From Buxus sempervirens (taxonomy: Eukaryota > Streptophyta > Magnoliopsida > Buxales > Buxaceae): 64,000 bases of DNA. Position 1 is the stretch's first letter. Each line of letters begins with the position of its first letter. Location of the stretch: positions 50,673,220 through 50,737,219 of the forward strand of contig OX387186.1 of the NCBI GenBank assembly GCA_947561395.2, written 5' to 3'. The position numbers and the translations under genes were made by a program. This document shows, piece after piece, positions 49,231-60,453 of the stretch. A model generated the notes under the pieces. The model was given only the letters and a program-made list of their open reading frames with translations, ran no database searches and was not told the DNA's origin.

Positions 49231-52200
49231 TGTAAACACCTCATTTTTGCACCTCCCAAAATGCAGAAAATGATATTTTAATTGAAAAGTCAAACTTAAG
49301 AAAGTCAAAAAGTTGACTTTTTATCTGGTGCAAATCAGTCACCATGCTTCCCACCATTGGAAAGAGGATTCCGATACGATTCTAATGGAACAGAGTTTGC
49401 TCAAATCGGAGTCCAAATGAAGAAGTTATGGACTGGCCAAATCTGAGAAAAGCAGAAATTGACTTTCTGCTAAACCCCAGATCAGCTAACCCATTTGATA
49501 CCAGCAGAAAGAGCATCTCAACACGATTCCAAAGCAACTGAGTATGTTGGAATCGGAGTCCCGGATGAGGAAATATGAGCAAAATTGGCTCCAGGATGCG
49601 ACCCAGCACTTCTGCTAAAAAACTCGAATTTGCTTCTAAATTGAAGTTCAGTGGATAGGGAATGTCGCACTGATTCTAACGCCACTAAGTTTGCTAAAAT
49701 CGGATATCAGACGAGTGATTTGTGGGCAGTTGAAGTTTCTGAAAATCTGCACACGTGGCAAACAGTGAAGAAAGAGCAGCAAAGTAAAAAGTTTTGAATT
49801 AAAAAATAATATTTTTGCTAAAAATCTAATTGAAGTATTTAAAATAAAAGAAAAAGAAAATAAAAATTAAAAGATGCATGTGCATCCAAAACCCAAAACA
49901 AAAATCTTAATAAAATAATAACAAAAGTAAAATATCTAATGAATTAAATAAACAAAATAAAAAAAAATGATTCAAGCAAGCTTGGAGGCTAAGTTTACTT
50001 GGAGGTTAAGTTTTAAAGCCATCATTGGTTTTCTTAAAAAAGGGCATAAAATGAAAAGATTAAAGTTGTGGGCATGAAGTGCAAAAGTAATTGCATTTTA
50101 GTCATGTAATATAAAAGGCCACCTTAGCCCATTTTGAAGTGGTCGGCTCATTTTTTGAGCTCTCTCACCTCTCTCACTTCCTCCTTTCCTCTCCCAACTC
50201 ATCTCTCCTAAGCTCTCTTCTATCCCCTACGGTTGGTGCCCTCTTGTCTCTTCTTTCTTTATTCTCATAGCATCCTTTCACTCCACCATCTTCCTCCACA
50301 TTCAAGTTTGAGGGAGGCTTTGCTGCTGTTGGTAGTGAAGAAGGAGGTTCCAGCCACGGTTGTGTTGCAAGAGGGAGTCCACCCACCTCCAAAGGGTGTT
50401 AAAACACCAAGGTAATGTTCCCCACAACTTGTTGTTCAGCATAAATGAAAATAGGCTCATTTCAAGCATGTTAAAGTGTTATTTTCTTCTCTAGCATGTT
50501 TCCCGTTTCTTTCCCAGCATGTTGACGTCTTCTCCCTCCACTTGTGTTCATCATTTTCGGCATGAGAAAGTTCCCTTGGTAAAGGGAGCATATCTCCAGC
50601 TTCTAGGATGAGAATGTTCCACTTTAAGCATGATATTTTAAGCATGGTCTAATGGCTTCTTAGCATAATGTTTGCTATTATTGGTTGTCTTATTCAAAGG
50701 TGGGAGCATATTCCCCTATGGTTGCCTTTTCCAATGTACCCCTTGAGTAATCCCCCTTGTTCCCTTCTTTAAATGTCCTTTTTTAGAATAACTGAATAAT
50801 CGGCATTGATAGGATGTTGCACATTGAGTTTATGTTCTAGTTTTCATTTGCACATGGTCTAAGTTGATGTTGTATGCATGCATGGATTAATCAATGTTTA
50901 AGGTAGGTGTTTTACCATTTTTAGGGATCATGTCAACATCTACTTTTACCGACTGTTTTGTGAGTTTACACCATGATTCCACTTCGGTTTAGTCACTGTT
51001 TTGAGTCATAAAAAGACCCATTCGGCCTTGTACATATTTCATGGATAGGTCTACTTTTGCATGCATTGAAGATATACCTAGGTGCTCCGCATATTCCATT
51101 GTTTACTAAGTTCAATTTTAGCTTGCAACATGCTTAGGGATGCCTTAGTTTGTTTGTTGCTTCATGCAAAATTAATGATGTGTTTGTGTGGGAAAAAGAA
51201 GCCGGAATAGGGATACTTGAATCCCTGTTTGTGCAATGATTGGGGATAGAAAAGAGGAGGAGGCAAATCCCAGCCCCCATCTTTTCCCTTTGATTCTCAA
51301 AACACCTTCAAGAGACCCAAGTGGCTCTCACCTGAACCAATGTGGGCTCACACAGGAGCCCACACAACCCCTGGAACACCCTGAGGGGCCTAGGAATCCA
51401 AGCCCAATGCCAAGATCCGAAAAAAACCAAGTTTTTGGTTGATCCGACAACTCAAGTCGGATCAACAGAGCCCCATTCATAGCCGACAAGAGATGCTGGA
51501 TACACTGAGACCTGTGTGTAACCGGCATCTTAGGCCGGCTGCACTGCTAGACTGCTCTTTTGCCAATTTTGTGATATTGTGCTGATTTTTTGGTTCATGT
51601 GATCAATCCGGCTGAACCAGAAGGGTTTCCGGGTCACCAGGAAACCCAAGATGGGCCATGGACCGACCTGGTCCAGCTTGATTCCCAGTGGGCCTTCCAA
51701 CGGGGCCCACTCAGCCCGGCAGGCTTACTTTTGCTAAACAAAGATAACCAAATTGATTGAATGGGCCAAACCCATTGGAGGCCCATCAAGGCCCAACTTG
51801 GGGCATGCATGTTTAGTTAAGTTGTGGTTTGGCCGAGACCACGGGTAGGGCCTATCGGGCCCACTAAGCCCATTGAACTCAACAAAGATTAGGGTTTCTC
51901 AACCCTAACTCAAGAAGCCTTGGGCTTTCAAGCCCAAGCCCAAAGCCTGGCCCATTTTGGTGAAGATAAATCAAAGATAAATTAAATCATTTGGCAACCA
52001 ACTGTGTGGCCCAATCAAGGGCCCACAAAGCAATCCAGGCCCGCTTTGCATGGAAATCACTTAATTAATTTCAAAACTTGAAATTCAAATAAAATCAATT
52101 CATTGAACCAAAGCCCAAAGGGCCTCTCAGGTTTAGACTGAGGCCCACCAAGGGAACATGTGGGCCACACTTGGCCCACCAAGGGATACTGTGGGCCTTC

Positions 52201-52592
52201 CAACGGGGCCCACCCCACCAGACCCAAATCATTCTAACTAAAGAAGATAAAACCAAGTAAAGGGACGCACACCACTTTGGCGGTCCCGCCAGACTTAATC
52301 AAATTGCATGCTGGAATAGGAATCGGGTGAGTGAGAGACCAGAGTTGACTCAAACTAGGGAAACCTATGGGACCCGTCACTTGACGGGGTGGACTGGGGT
52401 GTCTACGGACTTCCCCAGACTGCAACCGAGAACCTACTTAGAATCTCAAGCAGCAGACCAAGCCTTAGTAGAAGAACTTAGGCACCCAGGTGTCTGCCTG
52501 CACCCCATCAGGCAGTGGCGACTCCAAACAAATCCCGAGGCACGCATCGTTTTGCGTGCGCCTCGTCGTGTGACCGAAATCGGGTGCGTACA
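49231..52592 (+). mobile_element. Solo long terminal repeat, 3,362 bp, with 5-bp target duplication
   Basis: Starts TGTAAACACCTC and ends GGGTGCGTACA, giving TG...CA ends. CTTAG precedes it (49,226-49,230) and follows it (52,593-52,597), a perfect 5-bp target-site duplication. A promoter-like ATATAAAAG at 50,109-50,117 is followed by a pyrimidine-rich stretch, placing the likely transcription start near 50,140 and the element on the + strand. No gag-pol or internal domain is present, so I read it as a solo LTR left by recombination between the two ends of a large, probably gypsy-type element. It inserted inside the hAT transposase. Confidence 0.8.
50109..50117 (+). promoter_or_regulatory. TATA box of the solo LTR
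   Basis: ATATAAAAG followed about 30 bases later by CT-rich sequence with many CTCTC units. This is the only strong promoter-like motif in the LTR and is placed as in the U3/R boundary of plant LTRs. Confidence 0.5.
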
Positions 52593-54440
52593 CTTAGCAT
52601 GCGGTATATAGACTCCAGTATATCAACCAAGTCTCGCACATGACCCCAAAAGTGCTGGATAAAACAATATCCTGTACTCTCCTCCCCATATCCATATGAT
52701 TCTAAGTATAGCTCGTCCAATCCTGACTAGTGAAGAGTGATCTCAGTCCCTACCTGTGCCGTAAAATACTATCCAATGCAATGTAATTTTTGTTGAATCT
52801 GATAATCCCCGGCCAAACTATGTTTCCATCACATTTCTGTCTCATCTTCGTAAGTACATAGTTGTGATTGTATACAAATGTGGTGAGTACTCGTGCATCC
52901 CTTTATGTGGTAAGCACATGGCTCCTCTGATCAATCGTCTCTAGCATCAAGTCGATGCAATGTGTGGCACACGACGCCCAATAGAGGTCACACTGATGCT
53001 GTAATCTCAGGCCGGCTTTCTTGAATGCACTATCATTGTCTGTCACAATTTGAACCACGTGCTATCTGCCAACCTCATTTTATCATGCTCTCTAATAGGC
53101 CTGAAATATATGGCGCATCCTTGATCTTGTGTGATGCGTCAATAGATCTAAAAAATACTACATTGCCTTTGCAATACGCCATGAAATTGATGATGGACAG
53201 TTTAGTAAGACATGTCCATCCATCACACATGATAGTAACTCCAAACTGCTCCCAGTGGAGTCGTAAAGATGTAATAAAGTCTCTAATCTCTACTTCCTCC
53301 TCATCTAAGTACGTATCTATAATCTCTCGAGACGTAGGAGGTAAGACCCCCTAATCTGTTTCCTGGATACCATCAACCATATTCTTGAAGTGTGGACTCG
53401 CTGTTGCATTGGCAGGAATGTGATTGAAGATAAAGAATTTAGATATGAATTTTCCCATCCTCTGCCTGCCATTACCCTTGCTCCACAGATCCCTCAATCT
53501 CTTCTGCCTGGCACTAGATGAACGGAACATACTAGGCTCCATAGGATAATCGAGCATCCTGGTGCTCTGTGAACTAGTGACCCTAGGCCCAAGCCCAGGC
53601 CCAGGTCAATCAGCTCCATGCATAGTAGCATCAACATCAACTTCATCTCCTCTAGAGGTACCACCACTATGAAATCTGTACCTCACAGCCTCTCTTCTCT
53701 CGTACTCAGATTGCAAAGATGTTCGCACTGAGGCTCTGAATGACACCCTCTCTGCCTCTGTCACTATGTCGTCGGGGTACACTGCATCATCATTATCATC
53801 CTCAGCTGTAGGGGGTCAAATAGGCTCTGCCAATCCATGTCTAATATCCTCCTATGCGTGCCTCCTCATCTCTGTAGATGTACTCCCTGATAATTAAGTG
53901 ATCTCTCATCTGCCTCTTAACCTCTGTAGGAATTCGAGGGCAATTGGGCATGTTCTTGTAGTTGTGCGCCAAATTCTGCTTAAGTCGTGATATTCCACCA
54001 CCCTTTATGATTTGGTAGCAATAATTGCAGACGGTCTTATTTTTGTCTCCCTCAAATATCGTGCCATGGGCTCAACCAATATCTTGTCTCCTACCACCAG
54101 GGTGGTTCTCTCCACTACCACTAGCCCTAGCCCTACTACCACTGCCAAATGCCATACTGTCTCTAACTAGAAAGATTGAAATAAAAATAAAAATGCTACT
54201 ACTAGTAGTACTGGCCCACTGTTGTACTACCTAGTATATGATATATCTAGCCATATTCAAAGATGAACCTTTGCACAATAAAAAAATTATGATTATTAAT
54301 CCACAATAATAAATTAGTATATTACCATTACCGATTATAAAGCATATTAATTTTTTAGATTTTTTTTAAATTTTCATATTATTTTAATATTTTTTTTTTA
54401 TAATTCCAGAAAAATTTTAACATAAAAAATACATATATAA

Positions 54441-54960
54441 ACCCCGAATCTTCAAAATAATTTTTCCTACAATAAATAAATTATATTTATTAATTTAGTT
54501 TGAGAATTTTTTCTATTTTTTATCCTTTTGTATTGATTTTCAACTAAATTTAATAAAATAAATTAAAATTTTATGAAAAAAGTATTTTCTGATACCCATC
54601 TATTCATTGGGCATCCCTAGATATTATATATAAAATTCATGACATTATATAAAGTCGATAGCATTAAAAATAATAAAAAATCATTTTTAATTAATTTTAG
54701 AATTAAATAATTAAAAAAAAATTTTTAAAAATTAAATCAGGGACACCCATCTATAGATCGGGTGTCCCTATATATTATACATAAATTTCATCAAATAATA
54801 CAAGGTTTATACAATTAAAAAACAAATTTCCATCAATTTTTGAGTAAAATAATACTAAAAAAATAATTTTTTAATTAAAAATTAAAATGGGGACTCCTAT
54901 TGATAGATCGGGTGTCGGTCTAACATATATCGAATAATCAATGCATTCTATCAAGTTTAG
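54441..54960. repeat. 150-bp tandem repeat at the upstream end of the hAT element
   Basis: Units are spaced exactly 150 bases: ACCCATCTATTCATTGGGCAT near 54,594, the palindromic GGGACACCC...GGGTGTCCC near 54,740, and GGACTCC...GGGTGTCGG from 54,891. Between the cores lies AT-rich sequence with shared ATTATA(C/T)ATAAA. A fourth, weakly matching unit may begin near 54,441. Tandem subterminal motifs are common in hAT elements as transposase-binding sites. Confidence 0.7.
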
Positions 54961-55081
54961 ATCAATCAAAATAAAGAAAAATGCGTTCACCTTCTTGTCA
55001 CCAAACGTAAGATATATAGGAATGCTTCAATATGCTACAAATCAATGAAAATCTCTCCCATACACTTCTATTTGGTAGATT

Positions 55082-55528
55082 ATGATTACTTCAAGGAGAA
55101 TCTGCTTCAATTTGACAGGCTATACTTTTGTGCTATCTGGTAGTGCCATTAGTTGTAAAGCAACTTTACAGACTACGATTACTTTGTCTACAGAGACAGA
55201 GTGTATGGAAATTACAGAAGTAGTAAAAGAAGCTATTTGGTTGAAGGGTTTGGTCTCTGGTCTGGGAGTGGAGCAAAAGTTGATTTCTGTATTTTGTGAT
55301 AGTCAGAGTGCATTACACTTGACTAAGAACCAGATATATCATGAGAGGACTAAACACATTGATGTCATATATCACTTTGTTCGTGACATTATCTCTAAAG
55401 GGGACATTGTTGCTGAGAAAATTGCTACAGTAGAGAATCCGGCTGACATGATGACCAAGAGCATTCTAGTTGCAAAGTTTAGGCATTGCCTAGATTTGAT
55501 TGGTGCTTGTAGCTTTAGGAGCCAATAG
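55082..55528 (+). pseudogene. Copia polyprotein C-terminal fragment (RNase H domain)
   Basis: A 148-codon open frame that matches the end of Ty1/copia polyproteins. It shows GYTFVLSGSAIS, LSTETECMEITEVVKEAIWL (the AEY-type motif, here with CME), SVFCDSQSALHLTKN with the catalytic aspartate, ERTKHIDVIYHFVRD and the closing ENPADMMTK. The start is truncated and the first conserved block is partly lost. It is followed by a purine tract and 3' LTR, so this is the 3' end of an element whose other parts are absent. Tork-lineage assignment is an inference. Confidence 0.85.
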
Positions 55529-55650
55529 CCCTTTGGACGGCTAGTTTGGAGGAGATGATGTTTTGGTTCCTTTTGTGATATCTACCGTTGGGTATTTTCT
55601 CGTTTGACTTGTTTTATTGTTTTGGAAAAATATAAGCCAAAGTGGAGATT

Positions 55651-55984
55651 TGTAATATAGATGTCTTATATTTCACCAGTACCTAGAATCCATTGGGGCC
55701 ATGAATGGCATATTGGGGGTTCGGAGGCAGAGCCCCTGACCCGAATTTTGGGGGGGGGTGGGGGGGGTGTACTATTAGGATTCGTCCTCTGTTTTGTTAG
55801 GGTTTGAGAGAACTGCACAAAGTAGTTCTATTTTGTAATCCTTGTTTTTGAGATAGTGGAATCGTTTTCATCTTCTCCGGTCGTGGACGTAGGCTAAAAG
55901 CCGAACCACTTACATCTTTCGTTTTGTTATGTGTTTTGTGTTTTTGTTGTCTTTGCTTCCATCTCATTTGCCTATTTCCTAACA
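55651..55984 (+). repeat. Copia 3' LTR
   Basis: Preceded by a purine-rich AAGTGGAGATT. Starts TGTAATATAG and ends TTTCCTAACA. The interior has the copia-type GTGGACGTAGGC...GCCGAACCAC block near 55,883-55,910. No second LTR lies in the window. Confidence 0.55.
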
Positions 55985-57044
55985 CCTACTGACCATAGTT
56001 CTGATTATCAAATGAGTCAAGCGCCCAGAGTCCAACCTTTCTGACACTTTGAACTCGCAAGTGTGCTGGCTTGCCCGTGACATAGAATCATCACATTGAG
56101 GCCAGAAAATTGGTAAATTGTTAGACAGGCTTATCCAATACTATTATTTTTGTCTTAAGATGGTATTTAGTGCGTTGAGGACCCTGAATATAAATTTTCA
56201 TACCGACATTAGAGGCGGTCAAGGCTTGCAGGAAGCTTAGCTTTTAGCAGTGGTAAATAAAACTTCTATTAGTAACGGTGATAAAATAAAAAAGCATATG
56301 TGTGTGTATACGTGTGTGCGTGCATGCAATTGCGTGTGCTTAGTTTCTCCCCAAGGCTTTCTTCGTTGAAAAAATTAGGCAATAATATTGTTTCTCCAAT
56401 TTTTCTTAAAGATAGTTATATTATATCATCAAAAGCCAGTGTTTTTTATTTTTATTTTTTTTTGTTATATCTTTTATGCTGTATCGGGTCCCAAGCCCAG
56501 ATAAAGGAAGACTACGTCAAGTAAGTTAGCAGTCAATGTAAAACCCTTGCTAAATATGATATAGATATAAAATCGCTTGATAAGTGGGAGGCGAAAAATT
56601 CAAGGGATGGAGCACACTCTTCAAAAGTGCAAATGACAAAAAATTTAAATTTAATATAGAAAAATCGGTACGCGAAGTCGGAATCAAACGCTAGTAACGG
56701 GGCATGTCGGCTGTTGGTCTATTGAATCACGTGATCATGTGAGCGATGGAGCAATGGCCGCCCACAGGCAAAAGAAAGTAATAGAAATATGGACGTTTGG
56801 CAGGTGCGAATCAGGGGTGATAGAATCAGAAATGACAAGGAAGAATAACGCATGAGCCCACGATTTTTTAATTTGTATTGACATTGTCAGCGAAAAAACA
56901 AAAAAAACTAATGACATTGTCAGCATTGCAGGCACCGAATTTAACGCAACATTTGTAAACCGTAGAAAGTCTCCCGTCTGGTCCCAAGCCCAGCTCTAAA
57001 GGAAATACTTTTTTCCGCGAATCATCTTCAGAGTTCAGACCTTC
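55985..57044. other. Intergenic stretch upstream of the GT47 gene
   Basis: No gene recognised. Short motifs at 56,240-56,290 (CTTTTAGCAGTGGTAAA, TAACGGTGAT) resemble CACTA subterminal sequence, but no end is visible. The part from 56,940 to 57,044 probably contains the promoter and 5' UTR of the next gene, but no clear TATA box is visible. Confidence 0.4.
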
Positions 57045-57134
57045 ATGTTTGCCTCTGCCTTACAACCAAAGAAAGCACCACATTATGATCTCCAGAAATC
57101 TTCAATTTGTAATTCCGGTGGAGGAGAAAGATAG
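57045..57134 (+). other. Upstream open frame overlapping the GT47 start
   Basis: The first ATG of the region, at 57,045, opens a 29-codon frame ending TAG at 57,132-57,134. It overlaps the GT47 start at 57,085 in another frame. If transcription begins upstream of it, it could lower translation of the main frame. No peptide conservation can be judged here. Confidence 0.35.
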
Positions 57135-58512
57135 ATACCAGTTCAAAGACAAACCAATCTATGTCAACTCTCGCTCTAAATCTTTGCTCTATTTGTTCAT
57201 CATCCTCGTCATCTGGTTTCTTCTAATCTTCTTCTGGTTTCCCCGCTCTACCACCACCACGGAAACTGCTCTTCTAAAAGAAACCCAACGATCTGAGGGC
57301 CCAAAAGGGCCGGTGTGCGAAGAAAGTTTCTCCGTCTACGTGTATCAATTGCCGGCCAAGTTCAACCTTGGGCTTCTTCAGGACTGCCAGCACCTTAACG
57401 TGTACACCGACATGTGCCCTCATGTCGCAAACCATGGACTCGGTCAGCCGCTTACGGACATGGATTCGACTTCGAGCAGCTGGTTTGCGACGCATCAGTT
57501 CATAGCCGAGATGATCTTTCACGCACGTGTGGAGAACCATCCGTGTCGCACGTGGGAGCCTGAGCGAGCCACACTGTTCTATGTCCCCTTCTACGGTGGG
57601 CTTCACGCCTCAAGCAAATTCCGTGAGCCCGATCTGTCGGTGCGTGACGGGTTGGCCATAGAGCTGACGGAATATCTGGGTCAGCACCACCAAAGGTGGT
57701 GGCGGAGGAACCAAGGTAGGGACCACTTCTTGGCTCTGGGGAGGACGGCCTGGGACTTCATGAGGAAAGATGATGGTACCCAGCCCGACTTTGGAGCGAA
57801 TCTTCTTCTAAACCTGCCACTTGTCAAGAACATGTCGGTCTTGACGGTAGAGAGGCACCCCTGGGAGGGCTCCAACCAGCACGGCATTCCCTACCCGTCC
57901 TACTTCCATCCGTCCACGTCCAAGGAGATGTTGATGTGGCAGGACAAGATGAGAAGGAGCGATCGACCCCACCTCTTCTCCTTCGTTGGGGCCCCACGTA
58001 CAGGCGTGGAGAAGGCTGCAATCAGGGATAAGATAATCCAGCAATGCGCCGAGTCCACTCGTTGCCGACTCTTGAAATGCGGGCGTGGAGCCAGCAAGTG
58101 CCACAACCCGAGCGAGGTGCTTCGAGTGATGACTCGGTCCCGGTTCTGCTTGCAAGCTTCCGGTGATTCATTCACTCGGAGATCCACATTCGACTCCATA
58201 CTTGCGGGGTGCATCCCGGTTTTCTTTTCACCCCACACCGCGTATTCTCAGTACGGGTGGTTTCTGCCGGCGGAAGCGAGTGAGTATTCGGTGTACATAG
58301 CGGAGGAAAATGCAAGAGGCATGATGAGAATAGAGGAGGACCTTGGTGAGATTTCAAGGGATAAGGTGGAGAGAATGCGCAGAGCTGTGATCGATCTGAT
58401 TCCCAAGCTCACATACGTGCACCCGAATGCCAACCAGGCGGATTTTCCGGATGCTGTGGACGTCGCCCTCTCCCAATTGTCAAGGCATTTACAATCAAAA
58501 TTACAGAGTTAG
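57085..58512 (+). CDS. GT47 exostosin-family glycosyltransferase, xyloglucan galactosyltransferase type
   Basis: A single-exon gene of 475 residues from the ATG at 57,085; 12 in-frame codons upstream begin with no ATG. It is a type II Golgi membrane protein: a short cytosolic N-terminus, one membrane segment at residues 34-52 (LLYLFIILVIWFLLIFFWF), a variable stem, then the exostosin domain from about residue 80 to 440. Landmarks are VYVYQLPAKFN, WFATHQFIAEMIFHARV, CRTWEPERATLFYVPFYGG, HFLALGRTAWDF, FSFVGAPRTG, FCLQASGDSFTRRSTFDSILAGCIPVFF and a C-terminal YVHPNA block. These belong to the MUR3/XLT2 group, which adds galactose to xyloglucan side chains in the Golgi. The overall wording is closest to XLT2-like members, but I cannot fix the acceptor specificity. 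Coding GC content is higher than in the surroundings. It appears intact. Confidence 0.93.
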   Translation: MISRNLQFVIPVEEKDRYQFKDKPIYVNSRSKSLLYLFIILVIWFLLIFFWFPRSTTTTETALLKETQRSEGPKGPVCEESFSVYVYQLPAKFNLGLLQDCQHLNVYTDMCPHVANHGLGQPLTDMDSTSSSWFATHQFIAEMIFHARVENHPCRTWEPERATLFYVPFYGGLHASSKFREPDLSVRDGLAIELTEYLGQHHQRWWRRNQGRDHFLALGRTAWDFMRKDDGTQPDFGANLLLNLPLVKNMSVLTVERHPWEGSNQHGIPYPSYFHPSTSKEMLMWQDKMRRSDRPHLFSFVGAPRTGVEKAAIRDKIIQQCAESTRCRLLKCGRGASKCHNPSEVLRVMTRSRFCLQASGDSFTRRSTFDSILAGCIPVFFSPHTAYSQYGWFLPAEASEYSVYIAEENARGMMRIEEDLGEISRDKVERMRRAVIDLIPKLTYVHPNANQADFPDAVDVALSQLSRHLQSKLQS

Positions 58513-60060
58513 GTAGGATTTGGGGTCCGGGATTCATGTACCCAACTGTATCTGCGGTCGGACTTCTTTGTTATTTACTGTTCTGCTCCGTCCTCAAAGC
58601 ACAGTTACGAGGACGGAATCGACGAAATGCACTCCATTTTTAAATTTATCACTGTCTTAATGAGCGGGGTGAATGAAAAACGCTGCCAGCGAGATACAAT
58701 TCGAGCCTTGCTACAGCACCGAGGCACCACGAGTGCCGTAATCTTTGTAATTTCTAATTTCTAGTAGTCAAACAAGACTAGGGCTCATCTGCGCATTATT
58801 ACGCCGTGTGGAGCGAATTGTCGCTTCACATCCTCTGCCGCATTATTACGCCGCGGAAGCTGCCGCTCCTATCGTATGCTGCCGTGTGGAGCTTGTAACC
58901 AAATCTTGTGCAATCAATTGCCTCTCGGACCATTTCCTCCGACCATTTCTCAAATTTGGGCTCATCTTGCGACATGCGTCTTATCTCTCTACCGTTAAGT
59001 TTTCACGTTACAACCTTCTGTTAGGTTGACTTGGTTTGTTTTTGTTCGCGGCCCCAGCTGGGGATCTCTGTAATCTGTTGTGTAGACTCTTCCTTGGCAA
59101 ATTTCAGCCAAGAGTATTCTAGTTGGGAACAAACTGGTTCCTTCTTCTTTTTTCAAAAGAAAAACAAATTAAAGATCTCATATTAAAGAAGAATTTTGGA
59201 GATATAAGCTTTTAAATTCAGAAACATAGCACGTAAGATGGTTTGAAGAATTAATCAAATATACAAACATCATCATCAAAACCCAGTTCCCACAAAAGTG
59301 GGTTGGCTTGTTAGTCTGGGGTATAAAATGTTGTTATGATTTATCATTCTTTGATTCCTTTGACCCATCAAAACTGGGTCTCAATCAAGATGGAAAGATG
59401 ATGTAAGGCTGTGCCATAAAATGATTCTATTGTTTTGGAAGATAGGGATCCATTAGTCAGAAAATAGGGGAACATGAATCCTGTAAGCGAATCCAGTCCT
59501 ATAATGTCGTCGAGAAACAATTTTCTCTGTTTTACATGAGTAATATTGAGAAGTAGCTACAAGAACAGGTTTCTTAGTGTTGGTGTCTTTTCAAAATGTT
59601 AGTTAGAAATCTTGACAGTTATTTAATGTTTTAACTGCTAATAACTATTTGGGCAGTTTTGATTTGTAAATTTAATAGGTAGTTTTTTCAGATCTAAAAA
59701 GACATGTCTTTCCATACTCTTTAAAACAAAAACATTCAGTTTTTATTTCTTCTTCTTCCTCTTTCTTTCCTAAACACCTATATAACAAATCTACTCAAGA
59801 GATTTGGGGTTCTTCATCGTTTTGTGCAAATGCTGTTGAACAAATAAGATTTAAATTTGGGCTCCATTGTAGCCTTCTAACGAATTTGCAAATCCCTGTG
59901 CACACACAAGTTGGTGGGTGCAAATATCATTTAAGGATAGCATCATTTCGTTGTGCCTTGGGAGCATTTGTTCGTGTTTGATTCTTAGTGCAGTAGAGTG
60001 AAGGTTTTTGAAAGTTGGAAGCATCACCACATAGTTATTCTATAACAACCTTAAACGATA
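58513..60060. other. Intergenic stretch downstream of the GT47 gene
   Basis: No gene recognised. The part from about 59,580 to 60,050 may include the decayed 5' LTR and leader of the copia element whose gag fragment follows, but I cannot place its ends. Confidence 0.4.
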
Positions 60061-60069
60061 TTTGTGGTG

Positions 60070-60453
60070 GCTTCAACTTCGAGGGAAAGGAACTCAAATT
60101 TCACCAAATTGGAACAATTTGATGGAGGGAATTTCAAGAGATGGCAAAAGAAGATGCATTTTGTGTTGGCTGATTTGAAGTTAGTGTATGTTCTCACCAC
60201 ATCAAAGCTTGCTACACTTGAGAATGAGACAATTGCTTAGACTTGCAAGAGGATAAAGTGGGAACAAGATGACTACATCTGCAAAGGGTATATTTGCAAC
60301 GCGATGGTAGACTCTATCTTTGACCTTTACATCAACAAGGAAACAACCAAGGAGGTTTGGGATGCTTTAGAGGCTAAGTATGCACTTCAGGATGAAACAA
60401 GTAAGAAATTTCTGGCTACTAAGTTCTTTAATTATAAGGTGGTAGATAGTAGC
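60070..60453 (+). pseudogene. Copia gag fragment, interrupted by a CACTA-like element
   Basis: Reads on the + strand as the N-terminus of a Ty1/copia gag: KLEQFDGGNFKRWQKKMHFVL, LATLEN, NAMVDSIFDLYINKETTKEVWDALEAKYA, FLATKFFNYKVVD. This is the UBN2-type gag domain. One TAG stop interrupts it near 60,238. The frame ends abruptly at 60,453, where the CACTACTAAC end of another element begins, so the gag was the insertion target. Confidence 0.8.

Larger units (their letters stand above)
47380..54155 (-). pseudogene. hAT transposase (BED zinc finger, DUF659, hAT dimerisation), broken
   Basis: From the ATG at 54,155 the minus strand gives a BED-type zinc finger (CNYCY...GGGISRLKQNLAHN, 54,060-53,930), a linker, and the DUF659/RNase H-like core (53,350-52,600). 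The core includes VTDNDSAFKKAG and CATHCIDLMLE, the conserved acidic motif of hAT transposases. After a solo LTR the frame resumes (49,230-48,814), then comes the C-terminal dimerisation domain at 48,534-48,200 (APTLKKLACQVL, SSTCEHNWSTFAFIHIKQRN), ending in an acidic Ser/Gly-rich tail. Breaks: a TGA where a tryptophan codon is expected near 54,073, plus further frame changes. Apart from the LTR, the frame runs straight across the insertion point (..SIYRML / RVVDTDSYPT). The element is dead but domain-complete. Confidence 0.85.
46903..54970 (-). mobile_element. Decayed hAT element of autonomous type, split by a solo LTR
   Basis: The transposase is on the minus strand (54,155 down to about 47,380). 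The probable 3' terminus is CAAGGTTATGATTCACTGG at 46,903. The upstream end contains a 150-bp tandem repeat with palindromic GGACACCC/GGGTGTCC cores. I could not find the matching inverted end on the right, where a copia fragment begins at about 55,080. Without the 3.36-kb LTR the element is about 4.7 kb, usual for hAT. Confidence 0.65.

Noticed and set aside
56667-56745. A tRNA-like stretch on the minus strand, with a sequence resembling a reversed T-arm (GTCGGAATCAAACGC).
   Set aside because: The box A and box B consensus are both poor and the arms do not pair convincingly; at most a decayed tRNA-derived remnant.
57808-58433. Several 60-115-codon minus-strand frames opposite the GT47 gene.
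   Set aside because: Shadow frames of a GC-richer coding region; no splice signals or family resemblance.
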